From Pseudomonas sp. GV071 (lineage in GTDB: Bacteria; Pseudomonadota; Gammaproteobacteria; Pseudomonadales; Pseudomonadaceae): a DNA stretch of 64,000 nucleotides. Within the stretch, counting starts at the first letter, position 1. Every line of letters starts with the position of its first letter. Below are positions 51,106-61,549 of the stretch, piece by piece. The notes beneath the pieces were generated by a model, which was not told the DNA's origin, ran no database searches, and worked only from the letters and a program-made list of their open reading frames with translations. The stretch is from contig NZ_QAOJ01000004.1 of assembly GCF_003050835.1 (NCBI RefSeq), positions 310,001 to 374,000 on the forward strand, in the 5' to 3' direction. A program made the position numbers and the translations under genes.

Positions 51106-51573
51106 TCACTTGGATTCTTTATTAACCGAGTTGATCAGGAACTTGCCGATCAAGTCTTCCAGTACTAACGACGACTGGGTGTCGTGAATGGTTCCGCCAT
51201 CCTTGAGCAGCGCTTCGTCGCCGCCAACACTGATGCCGATGTACTTCTCGCCCAGCAGGCCAGCGGTGAGGATAGACGCGGTGGAGTCCACCGGCAGGTT
51301 ATCCACGCGCTTTTCCAGCTCCATGGTCACGCGCCCGGTAAAGGTGTCGCGATCCAGGTCGATGGCAGTGACTTTGCCGATGCCGACGCCAGCCATGGTG
51401 ACCTTGGCGCGCACGGTGAGACCGGCCAGGTTGTCGAAGTTGGCGTACAGCTTATAGGTGTCCTGCCCCGCGCCAACCGTCAGGCCGCTTACCCGCAACG
51501 CCAGCAGCAGCAAGGCCAACAGACCGGCCAAGAGGAACAGGCCGACACCAATTTCCAGGGTGCGGTTTTGCAT
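51106..51573 (-). CDS. mlaD: MlaD, MCE-domain lipid-transfer protein
   Basis: 155 aa: one N-terminal membrane helix and a single MCE domain (YKLYANFDNLAGLTVRAKVTMAGVGIGKV, ASILTAGLLGEKYIGI). It forms the hexameric periplasmic ring of the MlaFEDB transporter. It overlaps mlaE by 1 nt (TGATG). Confidence 0.94.
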   Translation of the reverse strand: MQNRTLEIGVGLFLLAGLLALLLLALRVSGLTVGAGQDTYKLYANFDNLAGLTVRAKVTMAGVGIGKVTAIDLDRDTFTGRVTMELEKRVDNLPVDSTASILTAGLLGEKYIGISVGGDEALLKDGGTIHDTQSSLVLEDLIGKFLINSVNKESK

Positions 51574-52373
51574 CAGAAGTCTCCAAACATCAAGGCGGTC
51601 AAGATGAAGTCCAGGCCCAGCACGGCAAGCGAGGCATAAACCACTGTTTTGGTGGTAGCGCGACTGATCCCCTCGGACGTGGGCTCACAGTCATACCCCT
51701 GGAACACGGCGATCCAGGTCACTACAAAGGCAAATACGATACTTTTGATCAGGCCGTTGAGCACATCCTTCTCGAACGACACGCTGTTCTGCATGTTGGC
51801 CCAGAACGACCCTTCGTACACACCCAGCCAGTCCACCGCGACCATGGCGCCACCCCAGATGCCCACCACGCAAAAGATCATGGTCAACAACGGCAGCGAA
51901 ATAAAGCCGGCCCAGAGGCGCGGGGCGATGATGTATTTGAGCGGGTCGACGCCAATCATTTCCAGGCTGGAAAGCTGCTCCGTGGACTTCATGTTGCCGA
52001 TCTCGGCGGTCAGCGCCGAACCGGCACGGCCAGCGAACAACAGCGCAGTCACCACCGGGCCGAGCTCACGCAGCAAGGTCAGGGCGACCATCTGCCCCAC
52101 CGCCTGCTCCGAGCCATAGCTGGAAAGAATGTTGAAGCCTTGCAGCGCAAGCACCATGCCGATGAACAAGCCGGACACGACGATGATCACCAGCGACATG
52201 ACGCCCACGGAAAACAGCTGCTTGATCAATAAATGACCAAAGCCGTTACCGACATTGCCGGTGCCGAACAAGGCGCGGAACAGAAATACAGTGGAGCTGC
52301 CGAGTGCACCGACGGTGTCGATGCCCGCGCGGCCGAGCAGGCGAATACGTTCGCCGATGGATTTTCTGCGCAT
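51573..52373 (-). CDS. mlaE: MlaE, permease of the Mla lipid transporter
   Basis: 266 aa from ATG 52373, which overlaps the mlaF stop (TGATG). The permease motif is [27 protein letters not shown], typical of the MlaE/YrbE family, and several membrane segments are visible. It moves phospholipid between the inner membrane and MlaD. Confidence 0.94.
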   Translation of the reverse strand: MRRKSIGERIRLLGRAGIDTVGALGSSTVFLFRALFGTGNVGNGFGHLLIKQLFSVGVMSLVIIVVSGLFIGMVLALQGFNILSSYGSEQAVGQMVALTLLRELGPVVTALLFAGRAGSALTAEIGNMKSTEQLSSLEMIGVDPLKYIIAPRLWAGFISLPLLTMIFCVVGIWGGAMVAVDWLGVYEGSFWANMQNSVSFEKDVLNGLIKSIVFAFVVTWIAVFQGYDCEPTSEGISRATTKTVVYASLAVLGLDFILTALMFGDF

Positions 52374-53182
52374 CAACGCGCTCCCAACAGGTCGTCGCGG
52401 TAGTCCGCAGCCGGGAAATGGAACGGCACCGGACCGTCGGCGATGCCCTTCATGAATTGGCGGATGCGCGGATTGTCCGACTCCATCAATTCCTTGGGCG
52501 TGCCGTGGCCGAGCACTTGCGTGTCGCCTACTACATAAAGGTAGTCGGCGATGCTGGCGGTTTCGGCGAGGTCGTGGGACACCACGATGCTGGTGATGCC
52601 CAGGGCATCATTGAGCAGACGGATCAGGCGCACCAGGATGCCCATGGCAATCGGGTCCTGGCCCACGAAGGGTTCGTCGTACATGAGAATCTGCGGGTCC
52701 AGCGCGATGGCACGGGCCAGGGCCACGCGGCGTTTCATGCCGCCCGACAGTTCGTCCGGCATCAGTTCGATGGCGCCGCGCAAGCCAACGGCCTGCAGCT
52801 TCATCAGGACAATGTCGCGGATCATGTCTTCGGGTAATTCGGTGTGCACGCGCAGGGGGAAGGCCACGTTCTCGAACACATCGAGATCGGTGAACAGTGC
52901 GCCGCTCTGAAACAGCACGCCCATTTGTTTGCGCATATCGAACAGATCGCTGCGCGACAGCTCGGGCAGGTTCTGGCCGTTGACCAACACCTGGCCGCTG
53001 GCGGGCCGCAGTTGGGCACCCATCAACCGCAGCAACGTGGTTTTACCACTGCCAGACGGTCCCATGATGCCGGTGACCTTGCCGCGCGGGATGGAAATAT
53101 CGACATTCTTGAAAATGCTGCGCGAACCGCGCATGAAGGACACGCCCTTCAGCTCGACCGCGTAGGCGTGATCGGCACTCAT
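52373..53182 (-). CDS. mlaF: MlaF, ATPase of the Mla lipid transporter
   Basis: 269 aa from ATG 53182 (AAGGAG 5 nt upstream); 12 residues of upstream frame are rejected. Walker A GPSGSGKT is at residues 41-48, with signature [15 protein letters not shown] and Walker [13 protein letters not shown]. It is the first gene of mlaFEDCB and drives lipid transport for outer-membrane asymmetry. Confidence 0.94.
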   Translation of the reverse strand: MSADHAYAVELKGVSFMRGSRSIFKNVDISIPRGKVTGIMGPSGSGKTTLLRLMGAQLRPASGQVLVNGQNLPELSRSDLFDMRKQMGVLFQSGALFTDLDVFENVAFPLRVHTELPEDMIRDIVLMKLQAVGLRGAIELMPDELSGGMKRRVALARAIALDPQILMYDEPFVGQDPIAMGILVRLIRLLNDALGITSIVVSHDLAETASIADYLYVVGDTQVLGHGTPKELMESDNPRIRQFMKGIADGPVPFHFPAADYRDDLLGAR

Positions 53183-53399
53183 CTGAACTCCTTGGTACAG
53201 CCGCCTATCAGACGCCATGTCTCACGGTGGGGACACCACAGGAGTGAACATGCCGGATAGGGCGGCAACTATATCACTGGCATCCGGCCGCGCCCAAGGT
53301 GGAAACCGGCAAAGGTGTTACAGGGCGAGCAAAAACGGGATTACCGGCTTGTGACGAAGCACGCCTACATTCAAGGGTGAGCCAGAACGGCTTTGCCGC

Positions 53400-53405
53400 T
53401 ATAAT
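53400..53405 (+). promoter_or_regulatory. Probable -10 element for kdsD
   Basis: TATAAT lies 34 nt before the kdsD start in the 257-nt divergent gap to mlaF. No convincing -35 hexamer was found. Confidence 0.4.
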
Positions 53406-53439
53406 CCCCGCCTTTTCACGCGGCCCTTGTCTATTAGTT

Positions 53440-54414
53440 ATGAACCAGACCAACGACTTGATCCAATCGGCACTGCGCACCGTGCGCCTTGAAATCGAAG
53501 CGGTGGAAGGCTTACTCCCCCGTATTGACGCGGCTTTCGTGAAAGCCTGCGAACTGATTCTGGCCAGCAAAGGCCGTGTGGTTGTGGTCGGCATGGGCAA
53601 GTCCGGGCACATCGGCAACAAGATTGCCGCGACCCTGGCGAGCACCGGCACTACCTCGTTTTTCGTCCATCCGGCCGAAGCCAGCCATGGCGACATGGGC
53701 ATGATCACGCGTGATGACGTGGTGCTGGCCCTGTCCAACTCAGGCTCTACCGCCGAAATCGTCACCCTGCTGCCGCTGATCAAACGCCTGGGTATCACCC
53801 TGATCAGCATGACGGGCAACCCCGATTCACCGCTGGCCAAAGCCGCCGAGGTCAACCTTGACGCCCGCGTGGCGCAAGAAGCCTGCCCGCTGAACTTGGC
53901 ACCTACCTCCTCCACCACCGCTTCCCTGGTCCTCGGCGACGCCCTGGCCATCGCCCTACTGGAAGCCCGTGGTTTTACCGCTGAAGACTTCGCCTTTTCC
54001 CACCCGGGCGGCGCCCTCGGCCGTCGTCTACTTCTGAAAGTGGAAAACGTGATGCACAGCGGCGAGCAATTGCCCAAGGTGCAACGCGGTACCCTGCTGC
54101 GCGACGCGCTGATGGAAATGACCCGCAAGGGCCTGGGCATGACCGCCGTACTGGAAGCCGATGGGCGTCTGGCCGGAATCTTCACCGACGGCGATTTGCG
54201 CCGCACCCTGGACCGCGACCTCGACATTCGCTCGGCCACCATCGACGAAGTGATGACCGTGCACGGCAAGACCGCACGCCCGGACATGCTCGCTGCCGAA
54301 GCCTTGAAGATCATGGAAGACCACAAGATCGGCGCGCTGATCGTGGTCGATGAAAACGACCACCCGATCGGTGCCTTCAACCTGGGCGACCTTCTGCGCG
54401 CCGGAGTGATGTGA
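53440..54414 (+). CDS. kdsD: KdsD, arabinose-5-phosphate isomerase
   Basis: 324 aa from ATG 53440; the longer frame is intergenic. The SIS domain (about 40-175) has GMGKSGHIGNKIAATLASTG and SNSGSTAEI. Two CBS domains (about 205-324) follow, with GIFTDGDLRR. It interconverts ribulose-5-P and arabinose-5-P, the first step of Kdo synthesis. It overlaps kdsC by 1 nt (TGATG). Confidence 0.95.
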   Translation: MNQTNDLIQSALRTVRLEIEAVEGLLPRIDAAFVKACELILASKGRVVVVGMGKSGHIGNKIAATLASTGTTSFFVHPAEASHGDMGMITRDDVVLALSNSGSTAEIVTLLPLIKRLGITLISMTGNPDSPLAKAAEVNLDARVAQEACPLNLAPTSSTTASLVLGDALAIALLEARGFTAEDFAFSHPGGALGRRLLLKVENVMHSGEQLPKVQRGTLLRDALMEMTRKGLGMTAVLEADGRLAGIFTDGDLRRTLDRDLDIRSATIDEVMTVHGKTARPDMLAAEALKIMEDHKIGALIVVDENDHPIGAFNLGDLLRAGVM

Positions 54415-54938
54415 TGAGTAGCGACCTGTTGCAACGCGGCAAGGCGATCAAGCTGGCAGTGTTTGATGTTGACGGCGTACTCACCGACGGCAAGATCTAC
54501 TTCCTGCCCGATGGCGGCGAGTTCAAGACGTTCAGCACTCTGGACGGTCAAGGCATCAAGATGCTGATCAACTCGGGCGTGCGCACCGCGATCATCACCG
54601 GGCGCTCTTCCCCGGTGGTTGAACGTCGCGCGCAAAACCTCGGCATTCATCATTTGTATCAAGGCCGCGAAGACAAGCTGGTGGTTCTTGATGAGCTTCT
54701 GGCCGAACTCGGCCTAAGCTATGAGCACGTTGCTTACCTGGGTGACGACCTGCCTGACCTCCCGGCGATTCGTCGCGCGGGCCTGGGCATGGCTGTCGCC
54801 AACGCCAATGACTTTGTCCGCCAACACGCCGATGGTGTGACCCACGCACGTGGCGGCGAAGGTGCCGCCCGTGAATTCTGCGAGCTGATCCTGCAAGCCC
54901 AGGGCAATCTCGAAGCGGCTCAAGCCGCCTATCTATAG
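54414..54938 (+). CDS. kdsC: KdsC, Kdo-8-phosphate phosphatase
   Basis: 174 aa from ATG 54414; a GTG one codon earlier is less likely. HAD type C0 fold with catalytic Asp18 and Asp20 in FDVDGVLTDG, and motif III/IV GDDLPDLPAIRRAG. It removes phosphate from Kdo-8-P to give free Kdo for LPS. It sits in the kds-lpt operon, 8 nt from lptC. Confidence 0.95.
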   Translation: MSSDLLQRGKAIKLAVFDVDGVLTDGKIYFLPDGGEFKTFSTLDGQGIKMLINSGVRTAIITGRSSPVVERRAQNLGIHHLYQGREDKLVVLDELLAELGLSYEHVAYLGDDLPDLPAIRRAGLGMAVANANDFVRQHADGVTHARGGEGAAREFCELILQAQGNLEAAQAAYL

Positions 54939-54946
54939 AGCTGACC

Positions 54947-55519
54947 ATGCTGCGCAAATTGCTACTTACCTTATCGTTCGGCCTGGCGGCCTTGCTGGTC
55001 GCTGCCCTCGGTTACTGGAACCTGAACCCTGAGAGCCTGCTCGAGCAGAAGCCTCAGGCCAGCGCCGACAATGCCGTGGACTTCTACGTCATCAATGCCA
55101 AGAGCGTCGAGTTCAAGCCCGACGGCAAGCTGCATTACGAAATGACCAGCGACAAGGTCGAGCACCTCAAGGAAAGCGACAAGAGCCTGGTCACCAAACC
55201 CGATCTGCTGCTGTACCGCGACACCTCCGACCTGCCCTGGCATATCCAGAGCGAGCGCGGCGAAGTGGCGCCAGGCGGCAGCGAGGTTGAACTGATCGAC
55301 AACGTGCGCATCGCTCGCACCGATGAAAAGAACCGTCCCACCATCATTACCAGCAGTCGCATGACCGTGTTCCCGGACAAGGAATTTGCGCAGACCCAGC
55401 AAGCCGTTAGAATCGAGGCCGCCAATGGAGTGACCACGGCTAATGGAATGAAAGCGTATTTGAAAGACAGCCGGGTGCTCCTGCTGTCCAACGTAAGAGG
55501 CCAGCATGAGGTTCGTTAA
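54947..55519 (+). CDS. lptC: LptC, LPS transport inner-membrane/periplasmic protein
   Basis: 190 aa: one N-terminal membrane helix and a beta-jellyroll domain (FYVINAKSVEFKPDGKLHYEMTSDKVEHL, SERGEVAPGGSEVELIDNVRI). LptC takes LPS from LptB2FG and passes it to LptA. It overlaps lptA by 14 nt. Confidence 0.93.
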   Translation: MLRKLLLTLSFGLAALLVAALGYWNLNPESLLEQKPQASADNAVDFYVINAKSVEFKPDGKLHYEMTSDKVEHLKESDKSLVTKPDLLLYRDTSDLPWHIQSERGEVAPGGSEVELIDNVRIARTDEKNRPTIITSSRMTVFPDKEFAQTQQAVRIEAANGVTTANGMKAYLKDSRVLLLSNVRGQHEVR

Positions 55520-56078
55520 CCAATTTTCCCTGCACACCCTGTCCCTGCTCCTGAGCTTGGGCGCAGCGATTGCCAGCTCCAGCGCCTGGGCCCTGCCCAC
55601 CGACCGTGAGCAACCGATTCGGGTTCAGGCCGACAGCGCCGAACTCGATGATAAACAGGGCGTAGCGGTTTACCGCGGCGACGTAGTGATCACCCAGGGC
55701 AGCATGAAAATCACCGGCCACACGGTGACCATCACGCAAAACCCGCAAGGTGATATCGAGGTTTTCACCGCAGTCGGCACCCCGGCCTACTACGAACAAA
55801 AACCGGCCGTGGATAAAGAGATCGTCAAAGCCTATGGCCTGACCATCCAGTATTTCGCCGCCAAAGACCGCATCGTGCTGATCGATCAGGCCAAGGTGAT
55901 TCAGGAAGGCAACACCTTCGAAGGCGAGAAAATCGTCTATGACACCCAGCGCCAGATCGTCAACGCCGGCCGCGCCAATGGCTCCAACGTGACCACCCCG
56001 CGCCCACGCATCGACATGGTCATCCAGCCCAAGAACAAACCCGCTGGCGCCCCACCAGCCAACCAGCAGGCGCAGTAA
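55506..56078 (+). CDS. lptA: LptA (LptH in Pseudomonas), periplasmic LPS bridge
   Basis: 190 aa with a signal peptide ending SSAWALPTD. OstA-type beta-jellyroll ([30 protein letters not shown]). The C-terminal tail is Pro/Gln-rich and probably disordered. It forms the periplasmic bridge carrying LPS to LptDE. It overlaps lptB by 1 nt. Confidence 0.93.
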   Translation: MRFVNQFSLHTLSLLLSLGAAIASSSAWALPTDREQPIRVQADSAELDDKQGVAVYRGDVVITQGSMKITGHTVTITQNPQGDIEVFTAVGTPAYYEQKPAVDKEIVKAYGLTIQYFAAKDRIVLIDQAKVIQEGNTFEGEKIVYDTQRQIVNAGRANGSNVTTPRPRIDMVIQPKNKPAGAPPANQQAQ

Positions 56079-56803
56079 TGGCGATTCTCAAAGCCCAGCA
56101 CCTGGCCAAAGCCTACAAAGGCCGCCAGGTGGTTCGTGATGTCAGTCTGTCGATCGAAAGCGGTCAGATCGTTGGTTTGCTCGGCCCGAACGGCGCCGGC
56201 AAGACCACGTGCTTCTACATGATCGTCGGCCTGGTGAATGCCGATCAGGGCCGTGTGCTGATCGACCAGCAGGACGTCACCCACCTGCCCATGCACGGCC
56301 GCGCACGCGCCGGCATCGGCTACCTGCCGCAGGAAGCCTCGATCTTCCGCAAGCTGTCGGTGGCGGACAACATCATGGCCATTCTCGAGACCCGAAAGGA
56401 GCTCGACAGCGCAGGTCGGCGCAAGGAGCTGGAAAGCCTGCTGCAGGAATTCCACATCAGCCACATTCGCGACAACCTCGGCATGAGCCTGTCCGGCGGT
56501 GAACGTCGCCGAGTGGAAATCGCTCGCGCCCTGGCCACTGCACCGAAATTCATCCTGCTGGATGAACCCTTCGCCGGCGTTGACCCGATTTCCGTTGGCG
56601 ATATCAAACAGATCATTCATCACCTCAAGGCCAAAGGCATTGGCGTGCTGATCACCGACCACAACGTGCGTGAAACTCTGGATATCTGCGAGACCGCGTA
56701 TATCGTCAACGACGGCCAGTTGATTGCCGAAGGCGACGCTGAAACCATCCTCGCCAACCAGTTGGTGAAAGAGGTTTATCTGGGTCACGAGTTCCGCCTG
56801 TAA
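56078..56803 (+). CDS. lptB: LptB, ATPase of the LPS exporter
   Basis: 241 aa. Walker [10 protein letters not shown] is at residues 36-44, with signature [15 protein letters not shown] and Walker [14 protein letters not shown]. It powers LPS extraction with LptFG (not in this window). It is the last gene of the kds-lpt operon; a CTGTAGTG-N13-CACTACAG hairpin (56824-56852) follows. Confidence 0.95.
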   Translation: MAILKAQHLAKAYKGRQVVRDVSLSIESGQIVGLLGPNGAGKTTCFYMIVGLVNADQGRVLIDQQDVTHLPMHGRARAGIGYLPQEASIFRKLSVADNIMAILETRKELDSAGRRKELESLLQEFHISHIRDNLGMSLSGGERRRVEIARALATAPKFILLDEPFAGVDPISVGDIKQIIHHLKAKGIGVLITDHNVRETLDICETAYIVNDGQLIAEGDAETILANQLVKEVYLGHEFRL

Positions 56804-56892
56804 AGGACGCCTGCAGTACCCGTCTGTAGTGTATTTCGGACACGCACTACAGAGTTCGATTGAGGACTAGGCAAACCCCTCAAACATAGGCA

Positions 56893-56898
56893 TATAAT
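56893..56898 (+). promoter_or_regulatory. Probable -10 element for rpoN
   Basis: A perfect TATAAT in the lptB-rpoN gap, 79 nt before the rpoN start. A clear -35 at normal spacing is lacking, although TTGAGG occurs at 56860. Confidence 0.4.
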
Positions 56899-56976
56899 TT
56901 GCTTCCTGGTGGCGCCTCGGCGCCCTCGTTGTGGAAAGCGCGTATGCGCCGGCGAATAAGGTCTTAAGCCCCCTCC

Positions 56977-58488
56977 ATGAAACCATCGCTCGTCCTAAAA
57001 ATGGGCCAGCAGCTGACGATGACACCGCAGCTGCAACAAGCCATCCGCTTACTCCAACTGTCCACCCTGGATCTGCAACAAGAGATCCAAGAGGCGCTGG
57101 AGTCCAATCCCATGCTCGAACGCCAGGAAGAAGGCGAGGACTTCGACAACAGCGACCCGCTGGCCGATGGTGCCGAAAGCGCGCCGCCTGCGCCCAACAG
57201 CGAAGAGTCGTATCAGGACACCAGCTACCAGGAAACCTCGGCGCCTACCGTCGACAACCTGGAAGAAGGCGAATGGAACGAACGCATTCCCAATGAGCTT
57301 CCAGTCGACACCGCCTGGGAAGACATTTACCAGACCAGCGCCAGCAGCCTGCCCTCCAACGACGATGACGAGTGGGACTTCACCACCCGCACCTCGGCCG
57401 GCGAAAGCCTGCAAAGCCACATGCTCTGGCAGCTCAACCTGGCGCCGATGTCCGACAAGGACCGGCTGATTGCCGTCACCCTGATCGACTGCATCAACGA
57501 CCAGGGTTACCTGGAAGAAACCCTCGAAGAAGTGCTCGACGCCTTCGACCCTGAGCTCGATATCGAGCTGGACGAAGTCGAAGCCGTGCTGCACCGCATT
57601 CAACAGTTCGAACCCTCCGGCATTGGCGCGCGAGACCTGCGCGAATGCCTGCTGCTGCAACTGCGTCAGCTGCCCGCGAAAACCCCGTGGCTGAGCGAGG
57701 CCCAGCGCCTGGCTGGCGACTACCTCGACCTGCTTGGCGGCCGCGACTACAGCCAACTGATGCGCCGCATGAAGCTCAAGGAAGACGAGCTGCGCCAGGT
57801 CATCGAATTGATTCAAAGCCTCAACCCGCGCCCGGGCTCGCAGATCGAAGCGAGCGAGCCTGAGTACGTGGTGCCGGACGTGATCGTGCGCAAGCACAAC
57901 GACCGCTGGCTGGTGGAGCTGAACCAGGAAGCCATGCCGCGTTTGCGCGTCAACCCGCAATACGCAGGCTTCGTCCGCCGCGCCGACTCCAGCGCCGACA
58001 ACACCTTCATGCGCAATCAGTTGCAAGAAGCCCGCTGGTTCATCAAGAGCCTGCAGAGCCGCAACGAAACGCTGATGAAAGTGGCCAGCCAGATCGTCGA
58101 ACACCAGCGTGGTTTCCTCGACTACGGCGACGAAGCGATGAAGCCGCTGGTATTGCATGACATCGCCGAAGCGGTGGGCATGCACGAATCGACCATCTCG
58201 CGCGTTACCACGCAGAAATTCATGCACACCCCGCGCGGTATTTACGAGCTGAAGTACTTCTTCTCCAGCCACGTCAGTACCTCAGAAGGCGGCGAATGCT
58301 CGTCCACAGCGATCCGCGCAATCATCAAAAAACTGGTTGCGGCGGAAAATGCGAAAAAGCCGTTGAGTGACAGCAAGATCGCTGGTTTACTGGAGGCACA
58401 GGGCATTCAGGTAGCCCGTCGCACAGTCGCCAAGTACCGCGAATCCCTCGGGATAGCGCCCTCCAGTGAACGTAAGCGACTGATGTAA
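56977..58488 (+). CDS. rpoN: RpoN, sigma-54 RNA polymerase factor
   Basis: 503 aa. The Gln/Leu-rich region I begins [20 protein letters not shown]. An acidic region II (about 45-125) follows, then the core-binding and DNA-binding domains and the RpoN box [10 protein letters not shown] near residues 480-489. The protein directs transcription of nitrogen, flagellar and, in P. aeruginosa, algD promoters with enhancer proteins. It heads the conserved rpoN-hpf-ptsN-rapZ-ptsO cluster. Confidence 0.97.
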   Translation: MKPSLVLKMGQQLTMTPQLQQAIRLLQLSTLDLQQEIQEALESNPMLERQEEGEDFDNSDPLADGAESAPPAPNSEESYQDTSYQETSAPTVDNLEEGEWNERIPNELPVDTAWEDIYQTSASSLPSNDDDEWDFTTRTSAGESLQSHMLWQLNLAPMSDKDRLIAVTLIDCINDQGYLEETLEEVLDAFDPELDIELDEVEAVLHRIQQFEPSGIGARDLRECLLLQLRQLPAKTPWLSEAQRLAGDYLDLLGGRDYSQLMRRMKLKEDELRQVIELIQSLNPRPGSQIEASEPEYVVPDVIVRKHNDRWLVELNQEAMPRLRVNPQYAGFVRRADSSADNTFMRNQLQEARWFIKSLQSRNETLMKVASQIVEHQRGFLDYGDEAMKPLVLHDIAEAVGMHESTISRVTTQKFMHTPRGIYELKYFFSSHVSTSEGGECSSTAIRAIIKKLVAAENAKKPLSDSKIAGLLEAQGIQVARRTVAKYRESLGIAPSSERKRLM

Positions 58489-58496
58489 AAGTTATT

Positions 58497-58529
58497 CAGG
58501 GTTTGTTCCGGCAGCTGCCACAAACCCTG
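58497..58529 (+). other. Intercistronic hairpin between rpoN and hpf
   Basis: CAGGGTTTGT and ACAAACCCTG form a perfect 10-bp stem, and the 13-nt loop contains the inner palindrome GGCAGCTGCC. No U-run follows, so it may partially terminate or stabilise the transcript. Confidence 0.65.
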
Positions 58530-58624
58530 CTCTGGCAAGACGGCTACACTGATCCAAGGCCAAAGTGTTCCGGCGACAAGCCCGTTAGCTTGTCTCTTAC
58601 ACACGGCAATAAGGAGAAAGCGGT

Positions 58625-58933
58625 ATGCAAGTCAACATCAGTGGACATCAGCTGGATGTGACCGACGCCCTACGCGACTATATCGACGAGAAACTCAGTC
58701 GATTGGAACGCCACTTCGACAAGATCACCAACGTGCAAGTGACCATGGAGGTCGAGAAGCTCAAGCAGAAAATCGAAGCGACTTTGCACATCGCCGGGGG
58801 CGAAGTGGTCGCCAACGCCGAACATGACGACATGTACGCAGCCATCGATCTACTCACCGACAAACTCGACCGCCAACTTATCAAACATAAGGAAAAGCAG
58901 CTGGGTCGCCTGCAAGGCGCCACAGCCCGCTGA
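58625..58933 (+). CDS. hpf: Hpf, short-form ribosome hibernation promoting factor
   Basis: 102 aa with AAGGAG upstream. The S30AE fold is evident (VNISGHQLDVTDALRDYIDEKLSRLERHF, ATLHIAGGEVVANAEHDDMYAAID). The short form lacks the C-terminal dimerisation domain of the long HPF. It binds 70S/100S ribosomes in stationary phase. It lies 14 nt before ptsN. Confidence 0.93.
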   Translation: MQVNISGHQLDVTDALRDYIDEKLSRLERHFDKITNVQVTMEVEKLKQKIEATLHIAGGEVVANAEHDDMYAAIDLLTDKLDRQLIKHKEKQLGRLQGATAR

Positions 58934-58947
58934 CACCAACCCAACCC

Positions 58948-59412
58948 ATGATTCGACTTGAAAATATCCTGACCCCCGGCCGCTCCCTTGTGGGCGTGCC
59001 GGGCGGCAGCAAAAAGCGTGTACTCGAACAAATTGCCAACCTGGTCGCCCGTGAATTGCCGGACCTGGATGGACAAGACATTTTCGAAAGCCTGGTGGCC
59101 CGTGAAAAACTGGGCTCCACCGGCTTTGGCAATGGCATCGCCATTCCCCATTGCCGCCTGCCCGGCTGCACCGCACCGATCAGCGCCCTGTTGCGCCTCG
59201 ACTCGGCTGTCGACTTCGACGCCATCGACGGTGCTCCGGTCGATCTGCTGTTCGTGCTGCTGGTTCCTGAAGCCGCCACCGATGAACACCTGGAGCTGTT
59301 GCGCCAGATCGCCAGCATGCTCGACCGCAGCGAAGTTCGTGAGCAACTGCGCCACGCCCCCACCAGCGAACGTCTTTACCAGGTTGTCGTAGACGTACAA
59401 AACGGCCGCTAG
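58948..59412 (+). CDS. ptsN: PtsN, EIIA-Ntr of the nitrogen phosphotransferase system
   Basis: 154 aa. The phosphorylated His68 is in GNGIAIPHCRLPG. EIIA(Ntr) receives phosphate from PtsO and regulates potassium, nitrogen and envelope functions. Full-length by comparison with the family; 18 nt before rapZ. Confidence 0.95.
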   Translation: MIRLENILTPGRSLVGVPGGSKKRVLEQIANLVARELPDLDGQDIFESLVAREKLGSTGFGNGIAIPHCRLPGCTAPISALLRLDSAVDFDAIDGAPVDLLFVLLVPEAATDEHLELLRQIASMLDRSEVREQLRHAPTSERLYQVVVDVQNGR

Positions 59413-59430
59413 GCGAACGGGTGACTGTGC

Positions 59431-60285
59431 ATGCGTTTGATCATCGTCAGTGGCCGGTCCGGTTCAGGTAAGAGCACAGCGTTGGATGTGCTTGAAGACA
59501 ACGGCTTCTACTGCATCGATAACCTGCCCGCCGGGCTCCTGCCCGAGCTGGCCGAACGCTCCTTGCTGCACACCGAATTGCTGCAACCGTTGGTGGCCGT
59601 GTCCATCGATGCGCGGAACCTGCCCAGCCAGCTCAAACGTTTTCCCGAACTGCTCGCCGAAGTACGCGCCCGTCACATTCAGTGCGATGTGCTGTACCTG
59701 GATGCCGATGACGAAACCCTGCTCAAGCGCTTCTCCGAAACCCGTCGCCGTCACCCGCTGACCAGCGACGAGCGCTCGCTGGCCGAAGCCATCCACGATG
59801 AAAGCTTGCTGCTCAGCCCGATCACTGACCTGGCTGACCTGAAGATCGACACCACCCATCTGAACCTCTATCAGCTTCGCGACACCCTCAAGCTACGCCT
59901 GTTGAACAAGCCCGAACCGGGCACCGCGTTTCTGGTTGAGTCGTTCGGCTTCAAGCGCGGCATGCCGGTGGATGCCGACTTGGTGTTCGATGTGCGCTGC
60001 CTGCCCAACCCTTATTGGAAGCCCGAACTGCGCGAGCACTCCGGGTTGGACACAGTGGTCGCCGAGTACCTGCAAGAGCAGCCGGACGTGCAGGAAATGT
60101 ACGACGATATTTACGCCTATCTGCACAAGTGGCTGCCACGCATCGCTGCCAGCAACCGCTCCTATGTGACCGTCGCCATTGGCTGTACCGGCGGCCACCA
60201 TCGCTCGGTATACCTGGCGGATCGGCTGGGCAAAGAACTGAAAAAAACCCTGAAAAACATCCAGGTTCGTCATCGCGATCTCTAG
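59431..60285 (+). CDS. rapZ: RapZ, RNase adapter / nucleotide-binding protein
   Basis: 284 aa. Walker A GRSGSGKS is at residues 8-15, and the C-terminal domain has [17 protein letters not shown]. In E. coli RapZ targets the sRNA GlmZ to RNase E, and its location beside the nitrogen PTS is conserved. The role of an sRNA target in Pseudomonas is less certain. Confidence 0.94.
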   Translation: MRLIIVSGRSGSGKSTALDVLEDNGFYCIDNLPAGLLPELAERSLLHTELLQPLVAVSIDARNLPSQLKRFPELLAEVRARHIQCDVLYLDADDETLLKRFSETRRRHPLTSDERSLAEAIHDESLLLSPITDLADLKIDTTHLNLYQLRDTLKLRLLNKPEPGTAFLVESFGFKRGMPVDADLVFDVRCLPNPYWKPELREHSGLDTVVAEYLQEQPDVQEMYDDIYAYLHKWLPRIAASNRSYVTVAIGCTGGHHRSVYLADRLGKELKKTLKNIQVRHRDL

Positions 60286-60319
60286 AATCGCGAGGCCTTA
60301 TAGAAGGACTTAAGCAGCA

Positions 60320-60592
60320 ATGCCTGCCTGTGAAATCACCATCATCAACAAGCTCGGCCTGCACGCCCGCGCCGCCGCCAAATTCGTTGGCGTAGCCGGT
60401 CGTTTCCCCTGCCAGATCCGTATTGGCCGCAGCCCGGAAAGCTGTGTGGACGGCAAGAGCATCATGGCCGTCATGATGCTGGCCGCCGGCAAAGGTACCG
60501 CCATCCACCTGAGCACCGACGGCGAACAGGGCGATGAAGCCCTAGCCGCGTTAGTGGAATTGATCAACAACCGCTTCGACGAAGGCGAGTAA
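60320..60592 (+). CDS. ptsO: PtsO (NPr), HPr-like phosphocarrier of the nitrogen PTS
   Basis: 90 aa with AAGGA upstream. The active-site His15 is in LGLHARAAAKF and Ser47 sits in DGKSIMAVMML. It passes phosphate from PtsP (EI-Ntr) to PtsN. Only 13 nt separate its stop from the convergent ZIP gene. Confidence 0.95.
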   Translation: MPACEITIINKLGLHARAAAKFVGVAGRFPCQIRIGRSPESCVDGKSIMAVMMLAAGKGTAIHLSTDGEQGDEALAALVELINNRFDEGE

Positions 60593-60605
60593 CGCCCTCC
60601 CCCGC

Positions 60606-61511
60606 TCAGCGCGTGAGCGCGGCGCTGAGCAACATCATCAGGCAGAAGCCACTCGCCAGCCCCACGCTGGCGTAGGTGCCGTTACCTTTGCGGTGCAGTT
60701 CGGGAATGATTTCGTGGGTGATCACGAAAAGCATCGCCCCGGCCGCCAGCGACAGCCCCCACGGCAACAGAATTTCCGACAGCCCCACCAGCCAGGCACA
60801 GAGCACCGCGAATAACGGTTCGACCAAGCCTGAGGCCACACCAATCGCGGTCGCCTTGACCCGCGACATGCCCGCCGCCACCAGCACCAGCGCGATGATC
60901 AGCCCTTCCGGCACGTTCTGCAGGGCGATGCCCATGGTCAGCGCATCCGCCGCCTGAGTCGCGGCACCAAATGACACGCCCACCGCCATACCTTCGGGAA
61001 TGTTGTGCAGCACGATGGCCACCACAAACAGCACCACCTTCGGGGTGATCACCGGCAATGACTGATCCGCCGGCAGCTCATGCACCATTGGCGTTTGTGG
61101 CAGCAGTCGACCGGCGACGAACAAGGCCATCGCGCCGATAAACACCGCACCACTCACCAATGCCGTTGCCGCCACCTCGCCATAGCCCAGCGCTCGCGCG
61201 GCATCCAGCCCTGGCAGAATCAGGGAAAAGGAAGTGGCCGCGAGCATCACGCCAACACCGGCACCCATGATTCCATCGGCCACCGCCGCGGCCACCCGGC
61301 GCAGCAGCAGAACCGGCAGCGCGCCAAGGGCGGTGCCAAGCGAACAGAGCATGCCGCCCTGTAGCGCTCGCCATAGATGCGGGTGGGCCATCAGCAAGGC
61401 TTCGGCCTGGCGAAACAACAGAAAACCGCCCGCCAGCACGATGGCAAAACCCAGTGAACGACGCAGCGGTTTACCGCCAAAGGTGGACAGCGAATGCAGG
61501 GAAACGGGCAT
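60606..61511 (-). CDS. ZIP-family metal transporter, GufA-like
   Basis: 301 aa, mostly membrane segments, with two ZIP metal-site motifs HNIPEGMAVGVSFG and LQNVPEGLIIAL. Such proteins import zinc or other divalent metals, possibly iron or manganese. It is downstream of sodA on the same strand. A GCTCAGCGC...GCGCTGAGC stem (60604-60630) covers its 3' end. Confidence 0.87.
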   Translation of the reverse strand: MPVSLHSLSTFGGKPLRRSLGFAIVLAGGFLLFRQAEALLMAHPHLWRALQGGMLCSLGTALGALPVLLLRRVAAAVADGIMGAGVGVMLAATSFSLILPGLDAARALGYGEVAATALVSGAVFIGAMALFVAGRLLPQTPMVHELPADQSLPVITPKVVLFVVAIVLHNIPEGMAVGVSFGAATQAADALTMGIALQNVPEGLIIALVLVAAGMSRVKATAIGVASGLVEPLFAVLCAWLVGLSEILLPWGLSLAAGAMLFVITHEIIPELHRKGNGTYASVGLASGFCLMMLLSAALTR

Positions 61512-61549
61512 GAATAGACCTTGTCAGCGAACCACCGGCGGCGGCGACT

